From NCBI GenBank assembly GCA_019247795.1, contig JAFBAK010000245.1:34724-98723 (forward strand): a stretch of 64,000 nucleotides of DNA. The letters run 5' to 3'. Positions 9,251 to 18,225 of the stretch are shown here, in pieces. The stretch comes from Hyphomicrobiales bacterium. Lineage in GTDB: Bacteria; Pseudomonadota; Alphaproteobacteria; Rhizobiales; Beijerinckiaceae. The notes beneath the pieces were generated by a model. That model saw nothing but the letters and a program-made list of their open reading frames with translations, was not told the DNA's origin and made no database searches. How positions within the stretch are numbered: the stretch's first letter is position 1; every line of letters begins with the position of its first letter. The translations under genes and the position numbers were made by a program.

Positions 9251-10196
9251 GACGTCCGCTCCTCTGCCGCTGCGCCATCGCCCCCAAGGCGATCTTGCGA
9301 TCGCAGTCGTTGGCCATCGCCGCGACGGCCACGCACGCTCGCTGATCAAGAGACTCGAGAAACTCGGAGCACGCGCGAGCTTCGTCGAGCTTTCAGCCTC
9401 AATATTCTCGACCTTGCATCCAAGCGGCCTCGCTCTCCCCGGATTCGGCGCACAGCTTCCGGATGGAGTCATCGTGCGAGCCATCGCGGCCGGTAGCTTC
9501 GAGGCCGTGACGCGCAGACTCGGCGTTCTTCACGCGCTCCGGGAGCAAGGTGTGCTCGTGTGGAACGACGCCCGCGCCATCGAGCGTTGCGTCGACAAGT
9601 CGATGACCACGTTCCTCCTTGCCCGAGATGGCCTGCCTACGCCCGAGACCTGGGCGGTCGAAAGCCGCGCGGAAGCGCTACGCGTCGTGCGACGCGAGAC
9701 GCTGCGCCGCCCGCTCGTCCTCAAGCCGCTCTTCGGCTCGCAAGGGCGCGGCCTCAAGCTGGTCCGCTCCGTCCGGGACCTTCCCGAGGAAGCTTCGGTC
9801 GCGAATGTCTATTACCTGCAACACTTCGTCGGGGGGGCCGGGCCCGAGCATAGTGATTTTCGCGTTCTGGTCTCGCACGGCAAAATCGTCGCCGCCATGC
9901 GGCGGCGCGCGATGCATTGGATCACGAATGTGAAACAAGGCGGGCGACCCGAAGCCGCGGAGATCGGCGAATCACTCGCTGAGCTGGCCATACGCTCGGC
10001 GGCCGCCGTGGGAGCCGATTTCGCAGGTGTCGATATCCTCGTTGGGAGCGAGGGCGAGCCCTACGTGCTCGAGGTCAATTCGATGCCGGCGTGGCGGGGG
10101 CTGCAAAGCGTGGCCGGCAATGACATCGCCGCCATGGTGGCAAAGGACTTCCTTCTCGCCCTGCGCGAGCGCATACGCGCTCGCCGCTCTGCCTGA
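9234..10196 (+). CDS. RimK-type ATP-grasp protein of the H4MPT cluster (Orf5-like)
   Basis: ATP-grasp ligase of the RimK/MptN family, 320 aa. Visible are the ATP-binding lysine loop KPLFGSQGRGLKLV (about residue 165) and the metal site VLEVNSMPAWRGLQ near 280. Archaeal relatives add glutamate to tetrahydromethanopterin or F420, so a ligase step on H4MPT or methylofuran is a reasonable inference. Start set at the ATG at 9234, overlapping mch by 17 bases. The start lacks a clear ribosome site and may depend on coupling. Ends in a TGATG overlap with the next gene. Confidence 0.88.
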   Translation: MPRSTETSAPLPLRHRPQGDLAIAVVGHRRDGHARSLIKRLEKLGARASFVELSASIFSTLHPSGLALPGFGAQLPDGVIVRAIAAGSFEAVTRRLGVLHALREQGVLVWNDARAIERCVDKSMTTFLLARDGLPTPETWAVESRAEALRVVRRETLRRPLVLKPLFGSQGRGLKLVRSVRDLPEEASVANVYYLQHFVGGAGPEHSDFRVLVSHGKIVAAMRRRAMHWITNVKQGGRPEAAEIGESLAELAIRSAAAVGADFAGVDILVGSEGEPYVLEVNSMPAWRGLQSVAGNDIAAMVAKDFLLALRERIRARRSA

Positions 10197-11065
10197 TGGA
10201 CCTCGAAGCGGCCATTTGCGCGGCGTTCGAGGGGGCTTGCCGCGACGAACTTGAAGTCCCAAAACCCGGCAACGTGCATGTGCTCGCTGAAGGTCACGCC
10301 ATGACGGTCGAGGATTTCAGGCTCGCCGCGCAAAAAGCCGCGCCCTTCATGGCGACCCAAGGCGCTCGCGTCGGTGAGCGGATCTTGGGAGCGGTGGAAG
10401 CAAGCCTCGAAGCGACGGGCCAAAACATCAATCTTGGTATCATCCTTCTCTGTGCGCCGATTGCCGCCGCGGCGGAAAAAGGCGAGAGCGATCTACGCGG
10501 GTCGATCACGAGCACGCTCGAGGAGCTTGATCTTGAAGATGCCCGATTGGCATTCGCGGCGATCGTGCGCTCCCGGCCCGGCGGCCTCGGCGAAGCTGCA
10601 CAACACGACGTTCGAGCGCCCCCGACGGTCTCCTTGCGCCAGGCGATGGCCGAAGCCGCCTCTCGCGATCGCATCGCGCGCCAATATGTGAGCGGGTTTG
10701 CGGACATTTTTGACCTCGGTTTGCCTGTCCGGCAGCGGGCGCTGGCGCGTGACGCCGAACCCAGGCTTGCGACGCTCGCCGTCTATCTCGCCTTTCTCTC
10801 GGCCTTTCCCGATACGCACATACTGCGCAAGCAGGGGGCGCCGCAGGCCGGACGGGTGGTGCAACAGGCGAAAGGCTTTTTTGAAAGGGTGGCGGCGGGA
10901 GCGCGTCTCGAAGCCCTTGAGGCCGAGCTCATGGCCTGGGATCGCGATCTCAAGCGCGCCGGCCTCAATCCCGGCACCAGCGCCGACCTCACCGTCGCGA
11001 CGCTCTTTTCGGCGAGATTACAATCCATCTTGCGGCGGACAGGGAAGAGTGGTTCACTTCAATAG
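10196..11065 (+). CDS. CitG/MdcB-like (triphosphoribosyl-dephospho-CoA synthase family) protein, Orf7-like
   Basis: 289-aa member of the CitG family, whose named members make the phosphoribosyl-dephospho-CoA prosthetic-group precursor. [10 protein letters not shown] near the N-terminus, [16 protein letters not shown] around residue 79 and the C-terminal [13 protein letters not shown] are conserved family features. No citrate or malonate decarboxylase genes are nearby. As in other methylotrophs it probably acts on a pterin or ribosyl intermediate of dephospho-H4MPT. The ATG overlaps the previous stop by one base. Confidence 0.88.
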   Translation: MDLEAAICAAFEGACRDELEVPKPGNVHVLAEGHAMTVEDFRLAAQKAAPFMATQGARVGERILGAVEASLEATGQNINLGIILLCAPIAAAAEKGESDLRGSITSTLEELDLEDARLAFAAIVRSRPGGLGEAAQHDVRAPPTVSLRQAMAEAASRDRIARQYVSGFADIFDLGLPVRQRALARDAEPRLATLAVYLAFLSAFPDTHILRKQGAPQAGRVVQQAKGFFERVAAGARLEALEAELMAWDRDLKRAGLNPGTSADLTVATLFSARLQSILRRTGKSGSLQ

Positions 11066-11100
11066 CGGAAGGGATATTTCCGTCGCTATCTGGCCAACCG

Positions 11101-11120
11101 ATCCGGCAGCCCAGCCGGAT
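11101..11120. repeat. Inverted repeat upstream of fae
   Basis: ATCCGGC and GCCGGAT form a perfect 7-bp stem with a 6-base loop in the 140-base gap between the CitG-like gene and fae. No T tract follows on either strand, so it could be a weak terminator, a processing site or an operator. fae is usually strongly expressed and probably has its own promoter in this gap, but I cannot place one. Confidence 0.4.
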
Positions 11121-11205
11121 GCTGTCAACAAGGATAGTTCATCAGGCCGGACGCTTGCTCGAGCGGACGGTCGCTGCGGTTTGTGTTCTCCAGGGAGGGA
11201 CATTC

Positions 11206-11718
11206 ATGGCCAAGATCAACAAGATGTGCGTCGGCGAATCGCTTGTCGGTGAGGGAAATGAGGTCGCCCACATCGATCTCATCATCGGTCCCCGCGGCAG
11301 CGCGGTGGAGACGGCGTTTGCGACCGCTCTCACCAACAACAAGGACGGGTTCACGACCCTGCTTGCGGTCGTCGCGCCGAACCTGCTTTGCAAGCCGCCG
11401 ACGGTCCTCTTCAACAAGGTCACGATCAAAGGGGCGAAGCAGGCGGTTCAGATGTTCGGACCGGCCCAGCACGCGGTCGCAAAGGCGGTTGCCGATAGCG
11501 TCGCCGAGGGCGTTATCCCGGAAGGCGAAGCGGATGATCTCTTCATCTGCGTCGGCGTCTTCATCCATTGGGAAGCCGCAGACGACAAAAAGATCCAAGA
11601 TTACAACTATCGCGCTACGAAAGAGGCGCTGGCCCGCGCCGTGAATGGCGAGCCCAAGCCCTCGCAAGTCGTGGCGCAACGCAACTCCGCCAAGCATCCC
11701 TTCGCGGCCGCTTCCTGA
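11206..11718 (+). CDS. fae: Formaldehyde-activating enzyme
   Basis: Condenses formaldehyde with H4MPT to methylene-H4MPT, the entry of methanol-derived formaldehyde into the island's pathway. 170 aa, full-length, with the conserved [17 protein letters not shown]-terminus (catalytic His within AHIDL) and the [12 protein letters not shown] core. Start moved from the ORF track to the ATG at 11206, which follows GGGAGGGA. Only one fae copy is in the window. The next gene is convergent, so fae ends this rightward unit. Confidence 0.98.
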   Translation: MAKINKMCVGESLVGEGNEVAHIDLIIGPRGSAVETAFATALTNNKDGFTTLLAVVAPNLLCKPPTVLFNKVTIKGAKQAVQMFGPAQHAVAKAVADSVAEGVIPEGEADDLFICVGVFIHWEAADDKKIQDYNYRATKEALARAVNGEPKPSQVVAQRNSAKHPFAAAS

Positions 11719-11804
11719 GCCTTCGCGAGACTCCGAGAGCACTTCGAATCCGTGCTCTTCGGCGCCCGCTCGATAAAGCGGCTTTTCTCGACACGGCGTA
11801 ACGT

Positions 11805-11834
11805 GAGGCCTATCGGCTCAATCTGATAGGCCTC
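11805..11834. terminator. Hairpin between convergent fae and hisA-like genes
   Basis: GAGGCCTATC and GATAGGCCTC form a perfect 10-bp stem with a 10-base loop, midway in the 153-base convergent gap. It lacks a T run, but its strength and place suggest a bidirectional transcription end. Confidence 0.6.
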
Positions 11835-11871
11835 GCGGCCGCGCTTGCACGAGCCTCAACAGGGATCGCGA

Positions 11872-12570
11872 TTAGGCGAATTGAGCGATCTCGTGTCCAG
11901 CCAATCGTCCGTCATGCAGCGCCGTGGCGACGAGCGCGCCTTTCACGCCCATTTCCGCCAGCCGCGCCAGATCCTCGCGTCCGCGCACGCCGCCGGCCGC
12001 ATAGATCCCGTGGCGACGCGCCAGGCCGCGAAGCTCACCCAAACGTTCGAAGTCGGGGCCGGCCGCGCCTCCGATACGGGCCAAGGACATGGCGATCACG
12101 CGATCGGGCCAATAGGTCGGATCGAGAAGCTCGGTCGGACCTTGGAACGCGCCACCTCGAAAATCGAGGGAGAGGACGAGACGCGGATTGTCCTTGAAGC
12201 CTCGCGCGACGGCGCCTGTCGCCTGCGATTCACTGCCGAGCACAAGCGTCCCGCGATCCTCGTCGAGCCACGCATGGATCGCGTCGTCTGTCGCAACCCC
12301 GTTGTCGGTCCAGATGTCGAGATGCGCGAAGCGCTCGCGCAGTTTCTCCACGACGCGGGTATTGTCGCCGGTTCCTTCGATGGCATCGAGATCGGCAACA
12401 TAGATCGTCTTGAAAGGGTAGAGCGTCATGAGGCCACGGACGACATCTTCAGGGTTTGCGCTGCCGCTCAAAGGCGTCTCGATCGGGCGGTATAGTTCCC
12501 GACGTCCCATCACGGCGCGCACGACAAGGCGGCATCGAAGATCGATGACGGGGATGATCTCGAGACCCAT
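11872..12570 (-). CDS. HisA/HisF-like TIM-barrel protein of the C1 island
   Basis: 232-aa (beta/alpha)8 protein related to HisA. The first strand IIPVIDLR carries the family's catalytic Asp position, and a second Asp lies in LVLSLDFRGG near residue 135. The C-terminal phosphate-loop pattern YAAGGVRGREDL is present. No other his genes are near. Such HisA-like genes are regular members of methylotroph H4MPT clusters, and involvement in pterin or furan cofactor synthesis is inferred from that, not shown. It is divergent from mfnF, with a 70-base shared upstream gap. Confidence 0.82.
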   Translation of the reverse strand: MGLEIIPVIDLRCRLVVRAVMGRRELYRPIETPLSGSANPEDVVRGLMTLYPFKTIYVADLDAIEGTGDNTRVVEKLRERFAHLDIWTDNGVATDDAIHAWLDEDRGTLVLGSESQATGAVARGFKDNPRLVLSLDFRGGAFQGPTELLDPTYWPDRVIAMSLARIGGAAGPDFERLGELRGLARRHGIYAAGGVRGREDLARLAEMGVKGALVATALHDGRLAGHEIAQFA

Positions 12571-12640
12571 GCGGCGAACCTTCGTGCTCGGAATCGGCTA
12601 AAGGCCCTGATACCAGGGTCACGCCGCGCGGAGAATGCAG

Positions 12641-13723
12641 ATGAGCACGATCATCGGCTGGGATATCGGGGGAGCGCACCTCAAGGGGGTGCGCGTCGAG
12701 AAGGGCGTCATCACCCGCGCGGTGCAGTTGCCTTCCCCGCTCTGGCAAGGTGTCGATGCGCTTCTCACAGCCTTCTCGAAAGCCAATCGAGCCCTCGGTT
12801 CGGCACCGCGCCATGCCGCGACCATGACCGGCGAGCTTGCCGACGTTTTCACATCGCGGAGCGAAGGGGTGAGAACGCTGGCGAGCGTGGCCGCCGCAAA
12901 CCTCGATGCGGGCGAGCTCGTGATCTACGCGGGGCCATCCGGCTTTATCCCAGCCGACCACGTGTCGGAGCACATCGATGAGATCGCGTCCGCGAATTGG
13001 CACGCCACGGCGAGCCTTGTCGCACGAAGGATCGGCAATGCGCTCTTCGTCGATATGGGCTCGACCACCACCGACCTGATCGCGCTGACGCACGGAGAAA
13101 TCGCCGCTCGCGGATATACGGATGCCGAGCGCCTCGAGACGGGCGAGCTCGTCTATACCGGCATGGTGCGGAGCTTTCTGATGTCGATCGCGGCGCGTGT
13201 GCCCTTTCGCGGAAACTCGGTATCGCTGATGAACGAATATTTCGCGAATATGGGGGATGTGTATCGCATCCTCGGCGAATTACCCGCCGGCGCCGATCAG
13301 CTGGCGACTGCCGATGGTCGGGAGAAATCGATCGAGGCTTCGCAAGCGCGTCTTGCGAGAATGCTTGGCCTCGATGCCCATGACGCGCCCACGGACGCCT
13401 GGATCGGCGTCGCCAGAGCCTTTCGCGAGGCACAGCTCAGGACGCTTCACGATGCGGCAATGCTCGTCCTCTCGCGTCACTTTCTCCCACAGGATGCGCC
13501 TGTCATCGGTGCAGGCATCGGGTTGAGGATCGCGAGCGCCCTCGCGGCAAGGCTTCAGCGTCCCTTTCTCCCGTTCTCGCGCCTTCTCGTCGCTTCGTCG
13601 GGGCGAGTACGAAGGCTCGCCTCTGATTGCGCTCCGGCCACGTCCGTTGCCCTGCTCCGCGACTCGAACCCCTTGGCATCAGATCGAGCTCGAGCCCGCC
13701 GAAAACATTCCGCCGGATATTGA
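12641..13723 (+). CDS. mfnF: MfnF-like, H4MPT-linked C1-pathway protein (hydantoinase/acetate-kinase fold)
   Basis: 360-aa ASKHA-fold protein. In archaea, MfnF couples the aminomethylfuran diphosphate to the tyramine-glutamate part of methanofuran; bacterial copies should do the matching step for methylofuran. Seen: GWDIGGAHLKGV (phosphate-1 loop) at the N-terminus and VDMGSTTTDLI (phosphate-2) near residue 140. The ATG at 12641 has GGAG seven bases upstream, whereas the track's ATG at 12635 is too close to it. It runs opposite to the other furan genes downstream. Confidence 0.87.
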   Translation: MSTIIGWDIGGAHLKGVRVEKGVITRAVQLPSPLWQGVDALLTAFSKANRALGSAPRHAATMTGELADVFTSRSEGVRTLASVAAANLDAGELVIYAGPSGFIPADHVSEHIDEIASANWHATASLVARRIGNALFVDMGSTTTDLIALTHGEIAARGYTDAERLETGELVYTGMVRSFLMSIAARVPFRGNSVSLMNEYFANMGDVYRILGELPAGADQLATADGREKSIEASQARLARMLGLDAHDAPTDAWIGVARAFREAQLRTLHDAAMLVLSRHFLPQDAPVIGAGIGLRIASALAARLQRPFLPFSRLLVASSGRVRRLASDCAPATSVALLRDSNPLASDRARARRKHSAGY

Positions 13724-13751
13724 TCGATCTCAAATCGGCGAGGCGGCGCGT

Positions 13752-14315
13752 TCATTTTCCCGAATATCTCGCTTTGATCTCGTCCATGAGCCAGGACCAA
13801 GCTTGCGCTTCCTCCGGCCCTTCGGTCTTTTCGACCGCGATCGATAAATAGGCGATCTCCTGTTCGACCTTCTCGCGCGGCAACATATGAAGCCGACTTA
13901 CCAGGATGCATGCTTCGATCACCGCGGCCTTGGCTCGATTGAAGCCGCCGAAGGGTGCATGCGTCTCCTCGTGGATGCTCCGGCAGGCGAAGCGCGGGCG
14001 CGTTGCGTCCTCGGTGACCTCCTCGACAGCAAGCTCCGCATGGGCCAGGGCGCCGGCAAGGCGCGGCACGGCAATGCGCGAAGCATCGACGAGCGGCCAA
14101 TCTCGCCGGCCCGTCAGGCACCCGGCGAAAAGACGCACGTCGTCCGTGAAGTTTGCGACCGCGAAAGGGATTTCGAGGAGGTTATCGAGTGTCGTCGAAG
14201 GACGAAAGGGTGCGATTACCCAACGTTCGCCTGAGGCGATAAGCCCGAACGGCGCCACATGGGCTTTGCCGGCGCGATTCACGGTGGTCACGATGGCCTC
14301 ACGAATCATCGGCAC
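13752..14315 (-). CDS. DUF447 family protein
   Basis: 187-aa protein of the archaeal/methylotroph DUF447 family, which has a split-barrel, flavin-reductase-like fold. MIREAIVTTVNRAGKAHVAPFGL at the start and TTLDNLLEIPFAVANFTDDV in the first third are the recognisable parts. Function unknown; its steady presence with H4MPT genes suggests a cofactor biosynthesis or redox role. Last gene of the leftward mfnB-led operon, overlapping the DHPS-like gene by 17 bases and convergent with mfnF. Confidence 0.8.
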   Translation of the reverse strand: MPMIREAIVTTVNRAGKAHVAPFGLIASGERWVIAPFRPSTTLDNLLEIPFAVANFTDDVRLFAGCLTGRRDWPLVDASRIAVPRLAGALAHAELAVEEVTEDATRPRFACRSIHEETHAPFGGFNRAKAAVIEACILVSRLHMLPREKVEQEIAYLSIAVEKTEGPEEAQAWSWLMDEIKARYSGK

Positions 14316-15732
14316 GGCGAGGCCTTCCGTTTGTTTTGCCGGACTCTGCGCGAAGCGTAGGGCCCGCCTCCCGCGGGCGGCTCAAATCCTCGTCGGGACG
14401 ATCCGCGCCGCAGCCCCAGTCGAGCGCGGAATCCTGCGCGTAGCGTTTGCCGAGCTTCGCCGCGATTTCGGCCTTCATCAATTCGGTGCCGAGGTAAAAA
14501 GCATGCGGGCCGTCGGTCGTGACGCTGAGCTTGGGGAAGAGCGACATCGCGTCCTTCCCCACATGGTGGCCGTCACGGTTATAAACATGGATGCCGTCGG
14601 CCGCTGTCTCGATGCGGAAATTGTCGTCGCGAACGCTGCTCGCGAGAGCCTCGATGTCCTCGGGCGTGCTGGCGAAGGGCTTGAGATCATGCAGCTGGAC
14701 GAGACCCGCCCCATAGCCTTTGGGCAACGCGCCCTCGGTTTTCGCGGCATGCATGAGCCGCGCTGCGGCCGAATGTTCCGCGACACTGCGGCGCGTGTGT
14801 GGACTCACCTGCACGACGAGAACGTTGCGGATCGCAAGCTCGGAACAAAACCCCATCAACATGGCCGTGATCCCGGACGTGTCGGCCTCGGTCAGCTCGG
14901 TAAGATTGCCGGTGCCCATCATGATCTCGGCCCGCGGCAGGAGCCGGCGCAACTCTGCATAGCGCAGAAGGGAGGGAACAAAGCCGAAATGAATGGGATC
15001 GAGGATCGGATCGAGAATGACGCTGAGCTTTTGTCGTTCGGCTTTTCGCGCCGCGCGCAGGAGGTCGTCGAGATCGCCGTGGCGCGAGGCGATCACGACG
15101 GGTGTCGCTCGCGTGCCGGCGACCACATCGAGCGTTTCCGCCGTCAGGCTCAGGACGAAATCCGCTCCGGCTTCCACGCCCCGACGCAATTCCTCCGTGT
15201 TTGCCGAATCGACGCTCGTGAGAAATCCTTGCGCCTTGAGTGCCTGGATCGCCTCCTGCAAATGCGCGAAGGGCGTGTCGGGCAAACAGCCAAGATCGAT
15301 CACATCGGCTCCCGCTGCGCGCATCTTGGTTGCCCGCGCCGAGATTTCGTCGACTTCGAGGAGCGGCGCGTCGACGATCTCGGCAAAAATGCGAACGGAT
15401 TTCTCGGAGAGGAGAGGTGCTCTTCGCTTTCGGCCCAGCCACTCGGGGATGTCGCGCACCTCGTCGGGGCCGCGCTCGAATGGTCGGCCGAATTCGTTTG
15501 CCAGCCGGTCGAGATCGGCGCGGCAGCGGCCAGGCACCACGACGCGGCTCACTCTGCTGACGAGATCGCGATCCAGCCGGCGTAGAATGATTGCCTCCGT
15601 CATCAAGGCTGCCACCTTCACGCCCACATCGGCGATCGCCCATTCGAACGGCGGCGGCGTCAGCTCCGCGAGCACCTTCTCGAGGCGCGAGCGCGCCAAT
15701 CGTCCAGTCAGGAAGAGGACGTGCTCAGCCAT
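14299..15732 (-). CDS. Dihydropteroate-synthase-like protein (H4MPT cluster type)
   Basis: 477-aa protein with a TIM-barrel dihydropteroate-synthase-like domain in the middle: GADVIDLGCLPDTPF near residue 140 and VILDPILDPIHFGF near 240 resemble the DHPS pterin site. The N-terminal 100 residues and C-terminal 180 have no bacterial FolP counterpart. It is the natural candidate to join the methylated-pterin precursor to beta-RFA-P made by MptG; this is inference. The last 40 residues are Arg/Asp-rich and probably disordered. It overlaps both neighbours. Confidence 0.82.
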   Translation of the reverse strand: MAEHVLFLTGRLARSRLEKVLAELTPPPFEWAIADVGVKVAALMTEAIILRRLDRDLVSRVSRVVVPGRCRADLDRLANEFGRPFERGPDEVRDIPEWLGRKRRAPLLSEKSVRIFAEIVDAPLLEVDEISARATKMRAAGADVIDLGCLPDTPFAHLQEAIQALKAQGFLTSVDSANTEELRRGVEAGADFVLSLTAETLDVVAGTRATPVVIASRHGDLDDLLRAARKAERQKLSVILDPILDPIHFGFVPSLLRYAELRRLLPRAEIMMGTGNLTELTEADTSGITAMLMGFCSELAIRNVLVVQVSPHTRRSVAEHSAAARLMHAAKTEGALPKGYGAGLVQLHDLKPFASTPEDIEALASSVRDDNFRIETAADGIHVYNRDGHHVGKDAMSLFPKLSVTTDGPHAFYLGTELMKAEIAAKLGKRYAQDSALDWGCGADRPDEDLSRPREAGPTLRAESGKTNGRPRRADDS

Positions 15733-16285
15733 TCTCGCCGAGCTCGCGGCGTCGTTGGCACACGGCCCTCTCCAGGGCCTCGAGCGACTCGACGACGGTT
15801 GTCGCCTCGAAGCTCTTCATTCGCTCGGTATTCTCGAGATCGATGCGACGCGGATAGACCTTGACAGTGCCGGCAGGCGCTCGCGTCTCGAGTTCGGGGG
15901 CGGTGTCGCAGGCGAAGACGATCGTCGGAACGCGGCATTTGCCGGCTTGCGCGAAGACATTGGTCGCGAGATTATCCGATATGCCATAGACGCATTTTGC
16001 CACGGTGTTCGATGTCGCGGGTGCGAGAACCAATGTGTGGTAGTCCCCGTGGTAGAAGCGGCCGACCGGCGCGGCGCTTGCCGTCGTGTCGCGGAAGATG
16101 CGCGCCGTTGCCGGGAAATCGAACTGTTGCTTATACATCCGCACGACCTCGGCCGCCGCCCGACTCACAAAAAGGTCGACCGCAGGCAGCAAGCGGATGA
16201 GCGACAAGGATTCCGTGAAGAAATGCCCTGATCCGGTAAGCGCCCATCCCCATTTCGGGGTCCCGTTTTCTCCGGCTCTTGCCAT
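15725..16285 (-). CDS. Flavoprotein, DmrB-like (dihydromethanopterin reductase candidate)
   Basis: 186-aa flavoprotein of the FMN-binding Dfp/UbiX-type superfamily. The N-terminal WALTGSGHFFTES is the flavin loop, with the TLVLAPATSNTVAKCVYGISDNLATN core near residue 95. Archaeal DmrB of this family reduces dihydromethanopterin. No DHFR-like DmrA is in the window, so this is the best candidate for that step. Start at the ATG at 16285 (AGGA upstream) rather than the track start; the ATG at 16324 is an alternative that would overlap mfnE. Confidence 0.8.
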   Translation of the reverse strand: MARAGENGTPKWGWALTGSGHFFTESLSLIRLLPAVDLFVSRAAAEVVRMYKQQFDFPATARIFRDTTASAAPVGRFYHGDYHTLVLAPATSNTVAKCVYGISDNLATNVFAQAGKCRVPTIVFACDTAPELETRAPAGTVKVYPRRIDLENTERMKSFEATTVVESLEALERAVCQRRRELGENG

Positions 16286-16313
16286 CCTGGCTGGTCCTGA
16301 AATCCCGGCGCGC

Positions 16314-17045
16314 TCAAACGGCATCATCGCCGGGCAAGGCCCGGCCGTCCACAGCTTGGATCGGCTCCGCCCCGCCATCAACTTCGATGCGGGAGCCGAT
16401 CGGCGCGCCCTCGCGCAAGGCCACGGCAAGACCTTGCGCGTCATGCGGTCCCAGCAAAAAGCCGCTGATGTTTTTCGCCGCCGCGAGAGATCTCGCAAAC
16501 GCTTTGTCGACCACGCCTTCCCGCTCCAGATGCACTGCATTTACCGATCGATCCGCACTCAGGGCTTCGACCAGCACCTGCTTGATCAAAAAAAGCCGGC
16601 GCGCGCGAAGCTCCTTTGCGAGCCATACGGCGAGGCTGTCGGAGGTCACGTCCCATGAAGGAGGGATCGCGACAGCTTCTCGCGATGAAGAAGAAGCGGC
16701 GCGCCGGCGCGCTTGCCGCACCATCTCGCTCGGTGCCCAGACCGGTATCCTGCCGGCCTCCAGCGCGCGCCTTATGCGGGCATTGCTGCCGGCGACCAGG
16801 AAGTTGCGGCTGAGCGCCGCGACCGCGATCGCATATTGTTCCATGGCAAGGAGCGCCATAGCGTCGGCCGCACGATCATCAAAGCCCATCCGCGGCTGCG
16901 CCAGGCGCACCACATCCGCGAAGGGCCCCCCACCCACCACAAGGACGGTGTTGCCGGCTCCGGACTCGATCGCCGAGAGCCAGGTCGGCAACAAATCGGC
17001 GAAGGCGAGACTTCCGCCAAGCTTGACGACCGACAATTCGCGCAC
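16314..17045 (-). CDS. mfnE: Amino-acid-kinase-fold protein, MfnE-like
   Basis: About 243 aa, aspartokinase-superfamily fold. VVKLGGSL at the N-terminus and VLVVGGGPFADVVR near residue 30 are the phosphate-binding loops. In archaea MfnE phosphorylates the aminomethylfuran phosphate made by MfnB/MfnC, and its place directly behind mfnB fits. The GTG at 17045 begins one base after the mfnB stop; the 41 preceding codons in the ORF track lie inside mfnB. Assignment is by fold plus context. Confidence 0.82.
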   Translation of the reverse strand: MRELSVVKLGGSLAFADLLPTWLSAIESGAGNTVLVVGGGPFADVVRLAQPRMGFDDRAADAMALLAMEQYAIAVAALSRNFLVAGSNARIRRALEAGRIPVWAPSEMVRQARRRAASSSSREAVAIPPSWDVTSDSLAVWLAKELRARRLFLIKQVLVEALSADRSVNAVHLEREGVVDKAFARSLAAAKNISGFLLGPHDAQGLAVALREGAPIGSRIEVDGGAEPIQAVDGRALPGDDAV

Positions 17046-17046
17046 G

Positions 17047-18225
17047 CTAGCCGCTGGATTCGCTCGAAGCCGCAGGCGCGGGATGACGCAAAATCGCCGC
17101 TTCAGCCGTTTTCTCGCGCGTGATCTCGACGCCGACCGCCGCCGGCCCGATATCGAGCTTCTCGACACGCACCACGACCTTCGCGACGCGCGGCTGACCT
17201 AGCACTGCGCCGGCGACACGTTCCGCCAGCACCTCCGCCAATTCCACATGGCCTTCGGCGACGATGCGGCGAATTGCGTCGGTGATGACGTCATAGGACA
17301 ATACGTCGCGCAAATCGGTCGGCGCATGGGTGCCGCGTTGAACAAACGCCTCCACATTGAAACGCACACGCTGCGTCGCCTGGTGCTCGGACCGGTAGGC
17401 GCCGATATGGACGGGCACGACGAAATCCCGAACGAAAATACGATCGGTGCGAGAGGCGCCGTCTGTCGGCTCGACCGCATAGCCGCGCCCAACGAGAAGC
17501 CGATAATCGACGCGGTCCTCTTCGCCGTCCTTTGGCCTTCGATCGCGCGCATCCGAGGGAATGAGATCGCGCAAAAGCGAAATCGCTCTCGGATCGAGCT
17601 TGGCTGTCCGTTCGCCCTTGGCGCAAAGCGCGCCGCGAAATCCGAGAATGTCCGGCTGCAAGGGTAGGAGCCGTGGCACGTCGGGAGGCTCGAGCGACCC
17701 GGCAAGCCCGGCCATGAGCCCGTTTCTCCGGCACCGTTCGACGAGGGCCGACAGCCAGACAGGATCTCGCCGACTGAGAAGGCGGCCTCCACCCTTCCTG
17801 GCGGTGTCGATCATCGCTCCGTGGAACCCCGCAACGGCAAGTTGGTCCACAATAGAAACATCGACCGTTTCATCTGCGAAGACGACGCCGATCAATTTGA
17901 ACTTGTTCCCCGGCCCGGAGAGAGCCTCGATGCAGGAGGCGCGCCTTTGGTCATCGAAGAGGCCGATTTTCACATAGTCGACCCCCGTCGAGGCGATATC
18001 GTCGACTGCCCGAATGAGGGTTTGCGGATCCATCGGCAGATCGCCCGTGACGGCGCTCGTCCGCCGGCGCCCCGCGACATGTGCCACGGCGCGCCTCAGA
18101 GTCTGTGGCTCGAGCGCGCCGAGCGCACCCTTTGCCGGGTCCTTGAAGTCGATGATGTCGGTGCCCCCGGCGATCGCGGTATCCGCCTCCGCCTCGTTCG
18201 TCACGCTGGCCAGGAACAGGGTCAT
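17047..18225 (-). CDS. MfnB-FolB fusion: (5-formylfuran-3-yl)methyl phosphate synthase + dihydroneopterin aldolase
   Basis: 392 aa with two domains. Residues 1 to about 240 match MfnB, which builds the furan ring from glyceraldehyde-3-phosphate: GGTDIIDFKDPAKGALGA carries the Schiff-base lysine (K28), and DTARKGG near residue 138 the second Asp/Lys pair. Residues about 262-375 match FolB: DRIFVRDF start, a Glu in RSEHQ, a Tyr in DVLSYDVI, the LAEVLAERVA helix and the lysine in VRVEKLDIGP. Both active sites look intact. One polypeptide would thus serve methylofuran and pterin synthesis. First gene of the leftward operon. Confidence 0.88.
   Translation of the reverse strand: MTLFLASVTNEAEADTAIAGGTDIIDFKDPAKGALGALEPQTLRRAVAHVAGRRRTSAVTGDLPMDPQTLIRAVDDIASTGVDYVKIGLFDDQRRASCIEALSGPGNKFKLIGVVFADETVDVSIVDQLAVAGFHGAMIDTARKGGGRLLSRRDPVWLSALVERCRRNGLMAGLAGSLEPPDVPRLLPLQPDILGFRGALCAKGERTAKLDPRAISLLRDLIPSDARDRRPKDGEEDRVDYRLLVGRGYAVEPTDGASRTDRIFVRDFVVPVHIGAYRSEHQATQRVRFNVEAFVQRGTHAPTDLRDVLSYDVITDAIRRIVAEGHVELAEVLAERVAGAVLGQPRVAKVVVRVEKLDIGPAAVGVEITREKTAEAAILRHPAPAASSESSG

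Noticed and set aside
13906-15585. 559-aa frame opposite the DHPS-like gene
   Set aside because: Shadow of a well-supported gene; composition is Arg-rich and without motifs.
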